A stretch of DNA of 21,870 bases from Stramenopiles sp. TOSAG23-6 (Eukaryota; Sar). Below are positions 1 to 8,727 of the stretch, one piece after another. Position numbers and translations under genes: made by a program. The notes under the pieces are model-generated. The model worked only from the letters and a program-made list of their open reading frames with translations. It had not been told where the DNA came from and did not search any database. The stretch's first letter is position 1, and each line of letters starts with the position of its first letter. The stretch lies in NCBI GenBank assembly GCA_900128565.1, contig LT636022.1, positions 1 to 21,870 on the forward strand, given 5' to 3'.

Positions 1-15
1 TGTCGAAATACAACT

Positions 16-474
16 TCAAATAAACTGTTTCCTCAGACCTCCAATCAATTCTTTGAATATTGTGTCATATGGAGTTATTTTGGTATTTTGGTTTCCGATA
101 TTATTAAAATCTCGTGCTTCCCAATACAGACCACTATGGCCTTGATCCCTACTCCAACCGGAGCTTCGGCGACCTATATATTTTGATTTTGCTTTTTCAG
201 CGCTTGTTGAACTAAAACGAAAATGTTTTTTGTTTTCGTTCTTTTCTATTGTTTTTTGTTTTTTGTTCTTTTCGTTTGAAATTGTAGGTGGATTATATAT
301 GTGAGGATATGGACTCCCTTTCTTAAAATATATCCATGGTTTAGTCCTTTCCGGTGCCAATGTAGTGGTAGTTTTCAAAGTCTTTTTTGTCATACCTCTT
401 CCTGGAAGTGCTGATGAAGTCAAACATAAAAAAATCAGGAAAAATAGGATGACTATTTTAAACTCTTCCACCAT
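16..474 (-). CDS. small secreted or membrane-anchored protein, unknown function
   Basis: A 152-residue complete frame from ATG at 474 to TGA at 16. The first ~22 residues (MVEEFKIVILFFLIFLCLTS) form a short polar start followed by a hydrophobic core and small residues, a typical signal peptide with likely cleavage near SSA-L. The rest is basic and low in hydrophobics, with a Thr-rich stretch (TLKTTTTLAP), a Lys/Asn-rich middle and an aromatic C-terminal third (SGWSRDQGHSGLYWEARDF). I do not recognise a family. It could be an extracellular or vesicle-lumen protein, with the Thr-rich part a possible O-glycosylation site (inference). It could also be the last exon of a longer gene, but the signal peptide argues for a true start. 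It is divergent from the large gene at 807. Confidence 0.6.
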   Translation of the reverse strand: MVEEFKIVILFFLIFLCLTSSALPGRGMTKKTLKTTTTLAPERTKPWIYFKKGSPYPHIYNPPTISNEKNKKQKTIEKNENKKHFRFSSTSAEKAKSKYIGRRSSGWSRDQGHSGLYWEARDFNNIGNQNTKITPYDTIFKELIGGLRKQFI

Positions 475-480
475 GATCTA

Positions 481-806
481 ATTGTCGACTAAAATTTGTC
501 AAATCTAAAATGATAACTCTTTGTGGACATACAACAAAAAGTAAATTGTTGCTTATTGTGAAGAAAAAAGCACTGGTATTTAAAAATAAATTCAAAAGTG
601 CACCAACTTAAAGTAGAATTTACTACAACAATTGCATAAAAAAAAACGATCGAAGTGAGGTCGACCAAAATACAACTTTTTCTTCGGTCCCGGGTAACAA
701 AAACGACTGTTACTTTTTTAAATTTTGAAATTTAACGGTTGTTATTTACCAAAAAATAATAACAGGTGGAGTATCAAACAACTCCAAACAACTAAAGACT
801 TTCATA
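481..806. promoter_or_regulatory. divergent intergenic region between the secreted-protein gene and the FN3/EF-hand gene
   Basis: About 330 AT-rich bases between two divergent starts, so it must hold both promoters. No open frame of note. The only GC-rich island is GGTCCCGGGTAAC at 686-698, about 110 bases upstream of the ATG at 807; a near-identical 13-mer lies upstream of the actin-related gene. Just before the ATG there is a short repeat (caaacaactccaaacaact). Confidence 0.4.
686..698 (+). promoter_or_regulatory. GGTCCCGGGTAAC motif, candidate promoter element
   Basis: Thirteen bases matching 12 of 13 positions with GGTACCGGGTAAC at 13951-13963. Both lie roughly 80-110 bases upstream of a start codon and both are GC islands in AT-rich spacers. 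Orientation relative to the gene differs between the two sites. A regulatory role is inference. Confidence 0.25.
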
Positions 807-3800
807 ATGCTTCGCCCATTACATAGGACGGGGGATAAAGGTTCCATGCAGGAGACACTTTTAAAAACTCGTAAGCAACCTGAAAGAGTGAAGGAAAGTG
901 CCACAAAGTATGAATGGTGGAAACTGAGAAAAAAATATCACGATCACGCCAAAAAACTCCTAAAAAAAATTAACGTTAACCGTGCAATGTCTGAAGAAAG
1001 CTGGTTCTTGGTAGGTGTAGCATTAGCTGCGGTTGATGAAATTCAAGGTGTTGGTAAAGATGAGGATTGTCCAATAAAATCTCTACAATCAGAATTCGTC
1101 AATTGGACCAAAAAACACCATTGCTTTGAAGATGTTAAAGTAAGTAAAAAAAAGTACGAAACATTTTCGTTGACAATGAGAGATATGATGCAAAAAGCAA
1201 CACCAAATACTGATGATGACGAAAAAGATGAAGAACTCATAGAGCAATATATTATACCTGCTGTGAAATATGCATATCCTCCGCCAGCCATAAAAGGACA
1301 GCAATCAAAACCTTTGACAAAGGATGAAGCTTTAAAGAATAAGATTGTCAATAATTTATGTAGAACAACTTGGGAGAATTGCCAAAAAGCTGTTTCAGCA
1401 ACATACATCAAACGTATTCTACAACGTTTACGCAGAGATCATCCAGATAGTTTTCTTACAGATGATGAATTGCAACAAAAAAAAGAGAAAGAATCCGAAG
1501 GAGAAGAATCAACGAAAAGCAAAACCAAACCAAAAGAAAAAAAAGTAGAAGGGAAAGCGAAAGCGGAAGACGAAATTGGAGAGTCTATTGATGAATCTAT
1601 GAATGAGACAAAGGCAGGAGACAAAGAATCTAAATCAAACGCAAATACTAATGATGAAAGTAAAACGTCTAAAAATAGAGAAAATGAGGAAGAAGAGAGT
1701 AAAAGTAATAAAAAATCCTTTGTGAGACCACCAGATCAAAATGATGATGATTTGTTTGCTGATTGTCCGACGGAACTCCAAGACGAAGCATTGGGTCTTC
1801 GTAGATGGGCACTGGAACAAGTAGGAACTCTTCGACTATCGCGTTGGGCAAATAAAGATGAAAGCGATCTTAAAGAAGAAACAAAAAAACAAAAATTAGA
1901 ATCCAAAATACAAGCAAAACGGAGACATCTCAGCTGGGTAGATCGAAAAAATAAGATGCGAATTCGTTTACCAGAATCAAAAGTAGGAAAACAAAAAAAT
2001 ACTTTTGCCCCACGGAGATTTGATTTTTCTCTAGGAAAACCTCTAAATCGACCAAAACACGTACAAAAAGCTACCACGACGGTCGATATGCTTGGTGGAT
2101 TAGGTTTTAAATATGTTCATGCCGTTGGTCACCGCGCAGAAGGAAATCGTGACTTGCTCAATTCAAGAAAACAGGTTGTGAAATCAGGACATGTATTTAA
2201 GAGTAACTTCATTGATGAAGATGGAGATCACCAAGCTTCAAAATTCCATGAAGAACGGCAAAAGAATTCAAAACAGTCGAAAAAAAAAGCGAATCTTGAA
2301 AAACGATATCGTCGACGTTTTAATTCGTGGCTTGAAAAAAAGTCAAATACTGATAAAGCAATTGAGTATCTTTCAGCGATTCCACACCCGGCAGATATGG
2401 ATTCAAAAGAAGCGCGTTTGGCAGAAGATTTGTGGCAGCGAGTGGGAAAATCATTGAAAGCGATCAATCAAAATTTATTACTTCCTTGGTCCGAATGGTC
2501 AAAAGATTTTCGATCTCCTAATATTTGTCTTGCTTATTGGAATTCATTTGATCCTGTTGCATGTGATGCGCACCAAGTATCATCTGCTGTAAAAACTACT
2601 TTTTTTAAGATGTTCAAAAAGAAACAAGCTGAATTCATCGGTGCATTTGAAAGGGCCTATAGACAATCACACCGTAGAGATGATGAAGAAGAGACCATTG
2701 CCGTCTTAGATTCTCAAACAGCTGGTATTACATACACCGTATTTCAGAAAATGTTGGCAAACCTTGGAATGAAAGTGAGCCTCCGAGAACTTCACAGACT
2801 TTCGCTCTGTCTTGATCGAAAAGCTACAGGTTTGATAACATTATCTGAGCTTGTAACGTTTACAGATGAAAAACAAGATACAGCAAGTCGTCTTAAAAAA
2901 CGTTGCATTTGGGAACAAGCTTGCTCCATTTGTGGAATGCCAGCAGGTTTTGCCATTCGCTTTAAGCTTCTTCGAGATTCTTCTGGTAAAATCATCCGAG
3001 ATCGTATGGGCTACGTAATGCCAATCGGTTCTAAAGCAGCAAAGGAGTACAAAAAGAAAAAAAAGAAAACACGAAAGAGTGGTATCGAAGAGAAATCTGT
3101 TAACGATAGTAGTGAAAGCAATTATGATTCTAATGAAGAGGGTAAATCTGATGATAATGAAATGAATGGTGATAGACTTTGTGATGAACGATTTGAAACT
3201 GAAGATCATAAACGTGCTGTAAATTCTTTAAAACGTGTATCACATTTACACAAAATGCGTGCAAATGAAGATCCTCCTGATATATGTGCTGCAGCAAATT
3301 GGCCACCATCACCAAGGGTAATCACTGATTCATTAAAATATCTAAAGAAAAATGCACGAAATGGTTTAGAAGAACGTAGAGGTAAGGCTCAAAACTTACT
3401 CGGGGGAAAGCCAAAAGCACCAACATTAAACGTAATACGTTTGAAGACAGATTCGCAAGAAGATCTAATGGGATCTCTGAGAATAGTCTATGAGCCTGCC
3501 CCAAATAGTGATCCTGTTGCATTCTTTGTATTGGAGACATGTGGAGCTGAAGGTTCACGACAACAAGTCTTGCAAAAGTGGAAAACAATATGTACAGATC
3601 CAGATTCAGCAGAGAGTAAGCAACAAATGTCGTTAGAATACTTTCATAATGGTCTCCTCCCAAATACACCCTATCACTACCGCATTAGAGCTTTCAATGG
3701 ACATGGAGCATCAGGGTATACACACTCTGTTTTTTGTACTGCCCCTCGTAGCCCGCCACCACCTGTACTCATTCAAGCTACGGCGCTAGTCCTTGTTGTA

Positions 3801-6008
3801 GATTGGTCCACGGCACTTGCTCGACATTTCGCAAATCACAAGAAACAATTAGCAAAATTATGGGATGATATTGATAAAGATAGATCTGGAATGGTATCCA
3901 GAGATGAGTTGCTAGAAGCAGTCAAAAATAATGAAATGCTTCAACATTTCCTTAATCATGCACCTGCAAGTCAAACTATGATTCGTAATTCAATGTCACT
4001 TCATATGAGGTTACGTGTTGAAGATACTGCAGATTTGAGAAGAAGTGTTGATGGGTTTGAAGATGATGAACTGAACAAATCTGTTGCATCGACTATCGGT
4101 AATAGTACATTTACACAGACTCCTAAAATGTCTGTATTTGATTGTATAGCTCAAAATGATGACGAGGAATTAACATGGGAAGAGTTTGAAAGTTTTTTTG
4201 CGGGAAAAGGAGACGAACCTCCACCCCAGACTGAAGCACATGCTGCCAAAGGCACCAAGTATGTGCTGCAACGCTGTGCACATGCACCACCTGAAGATGT
4301 AGAGCAATGGACAGATGTGTACTTGGGCACAGAGACTCGGTTCACAATGAACGGAATGCCAAGCGGTCGCCGCTTCAAGTTTAGAGTCATAGGTGTGAAT
4401 CGTGATGGAGTCGAAAGTCAACCAAGTAAAGAACTCATTGCAGCGACATTACTCCGTGCTCCTCCACCGCCTCAACTTGCAGGTAAAGGCGAAACAGCAA
4501 TAGCCTCAACCGCAGTAAAATTAAGACTTGGTAAACTGTCTCGTATTGGAGGTACAGAAGACGAAGTGGATAATATTCTAAAATTATGGGCAATGCCCCG
4601 GAAAGAACTTGTTGCACAAAAAGAGGCCGGTGTAAGTGTGCGTGCTCTATTTGATCGATTTGATATAGATGGAAGTGGGTCTATCGATGCAGTTGAGATG
4701 AAACCTTTGCTTGCTCTATTAGCTGCTCCTTGCGAGGATTGGAATGTTCAGCAAGCACTAAAGGTTATGGATACCAATAAAAATGGGATAGTTTCTTTTT
4801 TAGAATTCAAAGAATGGTTTGAAAGTGAGGAAACTGTATTTGTAGTTAAACGAGACGATGGAATGCCAGGCAAACAATTACAAGCATTGTTGAAAGGTCG
4901 GACAAACAATAGCAATGTAAAAAAACGACGCTCCGTCAAGACTTCGCCATTAATGAAAACACGGAAACGAGCAAGTTCTAGTTCTAAATCCAAATTAGCT
5001 TTGAGAAGAAGAAATAGCGAAACTGGAAATACTTCGCTTGACACTTTAGAATCTATATTACCACCCCCTGTAAATGGCATGCAACATGTTGCATATCGTG
5101 GAACAAATCGTGTCATACTGTATAGAGGTCTACAGCCAAATACAGCCTATAGATTTGCCGTACGAATTATTTCTAGACAAACATCTTCGGCATTATCACA
5201 GCCATTAACTGTAATGACTCCCCCAAAATCACTTCCAAGACCAGTTCAAATAGCTACTGCAGAGAGGTGGGCACGCATACGACTCTACACTACCAAGACT
5301 GGTGCAAGTCATTACACTATTCAAGTATGCACTAGAGGTCTCCGGGGATCAGAGAAACCTCCGAAAGCAGTGGGTGCAAGGGCAAAAGCAGCATCACAAA
5401 ATCTATCAGGATGGCAAATTATTTGGCAAGGAAGTGGTCCTATTGCACATGTTGTTTCGCTTGCTCCAGCGAAACGATACAAAGTGAGAGTTGTTGCATA
5501 TAATATGCGTGGTGGCACGAGCGAGCCGTCTCCAGTAACTGAAATAAGTACTGTTAAGCGTGGTGAGTACGTAGAGCTTACACCAAATAATGCATCGCAA
5601 TTATTTCGCGTAGAATGCACTGGTGATGTTGTCATTGGAGACACGATACTATTTACAGAACAATTATTCGAAAAATCAATACAAAATAAATCAAGTGGTT
5701 CAAATCGAGGATTTCTTGGTGAACGAACTGTTGCTGCAGTTGTTACGAATGAAAAGTGGGAAGACTTTGGCGACGGAACACAAAAACGGTCAATACTTAT
5801 GGAAGTCCAGTGGTGTACCGTATCTAAAAGGGACATAGTATCACATGTATTACAAGATGGTGCATTTATATGGCGTGATGAGAGTGAAATATTCAAATAT
5901 GAAACATTTCGACTAAAATGGGACGACGAAGCTTCAAGAATACCTTTTGCTAATGAATATAGTGAGCGCTTCGTTATCTCAGATGAGACCAAAGAAATAG
6001 CAAAATAA
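807..6008 (+). CDS. large multidomain protein with fibronectin type III and EF-hand domains
   Basis: An intronless frame of 1733 residues. Residues 1-~300 are helical and charged, with a long Lys/Glu/Ser-rich linker (~225-305). Around 650-690 is a degenerate EF-hand-like segment (LCLDRKATGLITLSELVTF). Residues ~890-982 form a first FN3 domain (LLPNTPYHYRIRAFNGHGAS is the classic F-G region). At ~1019-1040 an EF-hand (DIDKDRSGMVSRDELL) is followed by a ~75-residue insert and a degenerate partner (NDDEELTWEEFESFF). FN3 domain two is at ~1150-1218. A good EF-hand pair lies at ~1279-1342 (FDIDGSGSIDAVEM; MDTNKNGIVSFLEF). FN3 domains three and four lie at ~1422-1473 and ~1475-1585. The tail (1586-1733) is a compact unrecognised region. 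EF-hands imply calcium sensing; FN3 repeats imply protein-protein scaffolding. No signal peptide or membrane segment, so probably intracellular. Exact function unknown. Confidence 0.85.
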   Translation: MLRPLHRTGDKGSMQETLLKTRKQPERVKESATKYEWWKLRKKYHDHAKKLLKKINVNRAMSEESWFLVGVALAAVDEIQGVGKDEDCPIKSLQSEFVNWTKKHHCFEDVKVSKKKYETFSLTMRDMMQKATPNTDDDEKDEELIEQYIIPAVKYAYPPPAIKGQQSKPLTKDEALKNKIVNNLCRTTWENCQKAVSATYIKRILQRLRRDHPDSFLTDDELQQKKEKESEGEESTKSKTKPKEKKVEGKAKAEDEIGESIDESMNETKAGDKESKSNANTNDESKTSKNRENEEEESKSNKKSFVRPPDQNDDDLFADCPTELQDEALGLRRWALEQVGTLRLSRWANKDESDLKEETKKQKLESKIQAKRRHLSWVDRKNKMRIRLPESKVGKQKNTFAPRRFDFSLGKPLNRPKHVQKATTTVDMLGGLGFKYVHAVGHRAEGNRDLLNSRKQVVKSGHVFKSNFIDEDGDHQASKFHEERQKNSKQSKKKANLEKRYRRRFNSWLEKKSNTDKAIEYLSAIPHPADMDSKEARLAEDLWQRVGKSLKAINQNLLLPWSEWSKDFRSPNICLAYWNSFDPVACDAHQVSSAVKTTFFKMFKKKQAEFIGAFERAYRQSHRRDDEEETIAVLDSQTAGITYTVFQKMLANLGMKVSLRELHRLSLCLDRKATGLITLSELVTFTDEKQDTASRLKKRCIWEQACSICGMPAGFAIRFKLLRDSSGKIIRDRMGYVMPIGSKAAKEYKKKKKKTRKSGIEEKSVNDSSESNYDSNEEGKSDDNEMNGDRLCDERFETEDHKRAVNSLKRVSHLHKMRANEDPPDICAAANWPPSPRVITDSLKYLKKNARNGLEERRGKAQNLLGGKPKAPTLNVIRLKTDSQEDLMGSLRIVYEPAPNSDPVAFFVLETCGAEGSRQQVLQKWKTICTDPDSAESKQQMSLEYFHNGLLPNTPYHYRIRAFNGHGASGYTHSVFCTAPRSPPPPVLIQATALVLVVDWSTALARHFANHKKQLAKLWDDIDKDRSGMVSRDELLEAVKNNEMLQHFLNHAPASQTMIRNSMSLHMRLRVEDTADLRRSVDGFEDDELNKSVASTIGNSTFTQTPKMSVFDCIAQNDDEELTWEEFESFFAGKGDEPPPQTEAHAAKGTKYVLQRCAHAPPEDVEQWTDVYLGTETRFTMNGMPSGRRFKFRVIGVNRDGVESQPSKELIAATLLRAPPPPQLAGKGETAIASTAVKLRLGKLSRIGGTEDEVDNILKLWAMPRKELVAQKEAGVSVRALFDRFDIDGSGSIDAVEMKPLLALLAAPCEDWNVQQALKVMDTNKNGIVSFLEFKEWFESEETVFVVKRDDGMPGKQLQALLKGRTNNSNVKKRRSVKTSPLMKTRKRASSSSKSKLALRRRNSETGNTSLDTLESILPPPVNGMQHVAYRGTNRVILYRGLQPNTAYRFAVRIISRQTSSALSQPLTVMTPPKSLPRPVQIATAERWARIRLYTTKTGASHYTIQVCTRGLRGSEKPPKAVGARAKAASQNLSGWQIIWQGSGPIAHVVSLAPAKRYKVRVVAYNMRGGTSEPSPVTEISTVKRGEYVELTPNNASQLFRVECTGDVVIGDTILFTEQLFEKSIQNKSSGSNRGFLGERTVAAVVTNEKWEDFGDGTQKRSILMEVQWCTVSKRDIVSHVLQDGAFIWRDESEIFKYETFRLKWDDEASRIPFANEYSERFVISDETKEIAK

Positions 6009-6016
6009 AATTATTA

Positions 6017-6058
6017 AACAATGAAAACAATAAAGTTTTTATTTTGTTTTTCATTGTT
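6017..6058 (+). terminator. poly(A) signal inside an imperfect hairpin, 3' end of the FN3/EF-hand gene
   Basis: AATAAA at 6029-6034 lies 21 bases after the TAA stop. It is bracketed by an imperfect inverted repeat (aacaatgaaaaca, then tgtttttcattgtt). The gene is convergent with the photolyase gene, so the near-symmetric signal could serve 3' end formation in both directions (inference). Confidence 0.45.
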
Positions 6059-6169
6059 GTGACTTTTATTTACTACAATGCTTTGCTATCATTAGTTGTA
6101 CATGATTACTGAGTGGCCCCTGAAACAATAAGTGCTTGTATTATTTCTCTATGACTTAAAAGAGATTGT

Positions 6170-6571
6170 TTATTGTAACATTCGGTTTATCGCTAAATTA
6201 ATATTCCCTCCACTAATTTCTAAGGATTTTCGAGCTTCATTATAGGAGGCTCCAGTAATAACAACAATTTGTTTTACTTTACATTCTCGCTCATGCTTAC
6301 TTGCTGCAATAGCCAATTCTGTATCTGACGGAGAGGTAAGCAAAGTATTTTCAAAACTTTGACAAATAGTTCTACGACTATTTGGTTTTGTACGAATATT
6401 TGTTTTAATTTGCTTCTTTGTTTTAATTCGCTTATTTGGATTGGATGGTGTAGCATCGGAGTTCATGCTAGATGCAGATCTTTTGAGCATCGAAAGAATA
6501 TTATTAGTCTTTTTGATATTATGTTTTNGNTTNCTTTTTTTTTTNCTNGTTTCGGGACATTCGACTTCCAT
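6170..6571 (-). CDS. UBA-domain reading frame, probably the C-terminal tail of the photolyase gene
   Basis: A 133-codon frame ending in TAA at 6170. Its C-terminal ~45 residues (KVKQIVVITGASYNEARKSL then EISGGNINLAINRML) have the three-helix pattern of a UBA/CUE-type ubiquitin-binding domain, including the TGAS...A...L..SGGN...AI signature. Before it is a basic stretch (NPNKRIKTKKQIKTNIRTK) resembling a nuclear localisation signal. Its start overlaps the 3' end of the photolyase frame at 6519-6571 in another frame, precisely where the sequence has five N bases in a poly-A/T run (6527-6548). A single-base error or indel there would join it to the photolyase. Alternatively it is a separate small gene, but no spacer or promoter is available for it. 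Confidence 0.55.
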   Translation of the reverse strand: MEVECPEXXKKKXXXKHNIKKTNNILSMLKRSASSMNSDATPSNPNKRIKTKKQIKTNIRTKPNSRRTICQSFENTLLTSPSDTELAIAASKHERECKVKQIVVITGASYNEARKSLEISGGNINLAINRMLQ

Positions 6572-8479
6572 GTTTTGTTAGAACATTCTTTGCTTCTACT
6601 ATAGCCTTTGCTTGTTTTTTAATACACGAAATTACTTCTTTCCCTTTTCTTGCAGTTACTACAGCATCTACAATAGGTGCTGGGTATTCATATAATACTT
6701 CAACCCGTTGTGCATCTCTGCGACAATTTGAAATGATATCATTATTAATACTTTTTGCACTCTTTCTTTTGCGAATTATACAAACACCAAACTTTTTTTG
6801 AACACTTGCCGGCATTTTCGATGGTTCATGAATCCATTCTTTTGTCACTTTTGAAAGTTCTGGTATGTACTTTCGTATAAATGTACCATACTTATCATGA
6901 TCTTTTCCTTGTTTTGTTACGGAGTACACTCTCATGGCATTAATACCAGTAACTCCACTTTGCATCTGTAGTTGAGGATAGTGAATACCAGGCTCATAAT
7001 CAAGAAAACAGCGAGCGAGATGTTTCCCTATTACACGCCAGTCTAACCATAAATTGTATGCAGCAAAAGAAACAACCATGTCATTTGGGAAAATATTTTC
7101 AAAAAGAAAATTCGTTAGGTTTGGAATTGCGTACGAAAAAAGAAACTTTAAAAAAAGAAAAAAAAAAAATTGTAAAATTAAAAAAACGTACATTGCTCGC
7201 ATTCGAAAATTTAACCACCCATGACGTGAAAGGCACCTCATACACGCATCAACCATAGGAAATCCAGTAAGTCCTTTTTTCCAAGCAACGAAATATTCTT
7301 CATTATGTTCACCTTTACCACAGCGAACCGTATCATAAATTCTAGACTGAGCATGTATTTAAGAAAATATTTCAAAAAAAATTTGTTAGGTACAAAATTT
7401 CGTACGAAAAAAAAATCGAATTTGAAAAAAAATAAAAACATACATGGTATTCAATATCAGGTTCACTTTCCAGCTTTTGTATGAAATGTGAACGCCACCG
7501 TAAACGAGAATGAAAACTTGCAAGTGATCTTGGCCAGCTGTCTTTAGAAAATGATCTACCTGCTTTTTTCTGTTTACGGACAAGTTTTTGCTTCTTTATT
7601 AATTCATGTACAACTCTTCGATTTGAGATATGTCCAAAAGTGAGATAGGCACTTACTGTATTGTAGAAAAATATTTCAAAATGTTTTTTGTTAGGTACAA
7701 AATTGCGTACGAAAAATAAATTCGATTTTTTTGTAAAAAAAAAAATAAAACATACATCGAGAACAAGAATTCCAAGCCAAGGAAGGCGATGAAATACCAC
7801 GTTGATACCCTTCTCCTCTCCTTGTCAACCAATTTTGAAGTACCTGCAGCGCGAGTGTCTCACCACCAGCTTGGCGTTCGACTCTATCTTCCTTATGGTC
7901 ATTAGAAATTAAACCAAGATCTGCAAGCTGAGCAGAAGACTGGATCCCACACGAAGGAAATCCACGACAAAGTTTAACAAAGTCACACGGACCAGGAGAT
8001 GGGTATTGTGGTTGTTGCATAAACTTATTATATCCTAATGTAAACTTGTCCCTATCCTTCAGCCCACGAGTCACACCATTTTGTGTAACTTCTTTGAAAT
8101 TAATCTTCATTTTTCGACAGAAACGTCGAACTCGTTTATCACGTTCAAAGGATTTTCCATGACCTGTTTCTTCATGAGCAAATACGCTTTTAATTTTCTT
8201 ACATTTGTTAAGATCGGCTAGAATATCAGTCGCTTCACCAATTCGGAAAATAATACATGGTTTGTCTTTCTCGTCGTCGAGCATTCCACGTATCAATTCA
8301 TCAAGTACTGATAGACCTTCGTTACAAAAGTTTATGTGACTACCATGGAGAGTTGGATGTGACAGCTGGTCTGGCTCATACATATAAATGATACAAAATG
8401 GACTACGTGCACGTACAGCGAGTGCTAGTGGTCCATTATCGTGAATTCGTGCATCCTTTTTCAACCAAACTACATTCAT
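6519..8479 (-). CDS. photolyase/cryptochrome family flavoprotein, four exons
   Basis: Exons in order of transcription: 8479-7756, 7655-7444, 7352-7192 and 7077-6519; the last may extend to 6170. The start is ATG at 8479 (MNVVWLKKDARIHDNGPLAL); a TTG four codons earlier is not a eukaryotic start. Exon 1 holds the N-terminal alpha/beta antenna-type domain and the beginning of the FAD domain (RGEGYQRGISSPSLAWNSCS). Exons 2-4 complete the helical FAD-binding domain: SAYLTFGHIS, HFIQKLESEP, TGFPMVDACMRCL, GWLNFRMRAM, then LWLDWR, DYEPGIHYPQLQMQSGVTGIN, RVYSVTKQ and FIRKYIPEL. The QMQSGVTGIN pattern points to the bacterial-type lineage found in marine bacteria and algae rather than plant cryptochromes. 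Expected role: light-dependent DNA repair or blue-light sensing, probably nuclear. All three introns are introner copies; their removal restores frame exactly. The apparent stop at 6519 lies just past a run of N bases. Confidence 0.85.
7078..7191 (-). mobile_element. introner copy 1 (photolyase intron 3)
   Basis: 114-nt intron, phase 2. 5' junction GCAAT|GTACGT, 3' junction TGACAT|GGTT. The core is slightly diverged (CGTACGCAATTCCAAACCTAAC). There is no AG near the 3' end. Removal joins RAM to VVSFAAYNLW, a contiguous conserved stretch of photolyases, which fixes the boundary within the AT repeated at both ends. Confidence 0.85.
7353..7443 (-). mobile_element. introner copy 2 (photolyase intron 2)
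   Basis: 91-nt intron, phase 0. 5' junction ACCAT|GTATGT, 3' junction ATACAT|GCTC. Perfect core. The branch-point A is about 33 bases from the 3' end. An AG two codons further in (GCTCAG) would also keep frame but would delete two residues from a segment of well-kept length, so ATACAT is preferred. Confidence 0.82.
7656..7755 (-). mobile_element. introner copy 3 (photolyase intron 1)
   Basis: 100-nt intron, phase 1. 5' junction TCGAT|GTATGT, 3' junction ATACAG|TAAG. This is one of the few copies with a canonical AG. GT-AG removal gives CSRLSAYLTFG, which fits the family's usual Ser-Arg-Leu-Ser in that position. Confidence 0.85.
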
Positions 8480-8727
8480 TTGCTTCTTCAAGTAATGTGT
8501 TTTTGTTATTTGTTGTTGTGTTTCGTCTCAGGATCAGATCGGACTTTGTTTTTTGTTTTTGCGTTGTTTGAATAAAAACTCCGAAAAAGGGCTCAAAATT
8601 ACAGTTACATCTCTCCTTGCAATTGTACAAGTCAACAAGAACTTCATGTAAACAGACTAGCAAACATTCAACTTTAGATTGAAAAATAAAATAATGAGAA
8701 CGTGTTTTCATTGTAAATAATGCAAAA
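8480..8727. promoter_or_regulatory. short divergent promoter, photolyase / WW-IQ-EF gene
   Basis: Only 248 bases separate the two divergent start codons. The sequence is T/G-rich on the photolyase side (tgtttttgttatttgttgttg) and AT-rich elsewhere. No TATA box or repeat stands out. Any promoter here is shared. Confidence 0.35.

Noticed and set aside
5321-5992. A 223-codon minus frame antisense to the FN3/EF-hand gene
   Set aside because: It lies wholly opposite a well-supported FN3-containing coding region, and its translation has no recognisable features.
8436-8711. A 91-codon minus frame upstream of the photolyase
   Set aside because: It overlaps the photolyase start in another frame and fills the divergent promoter; no recognisable protein features.
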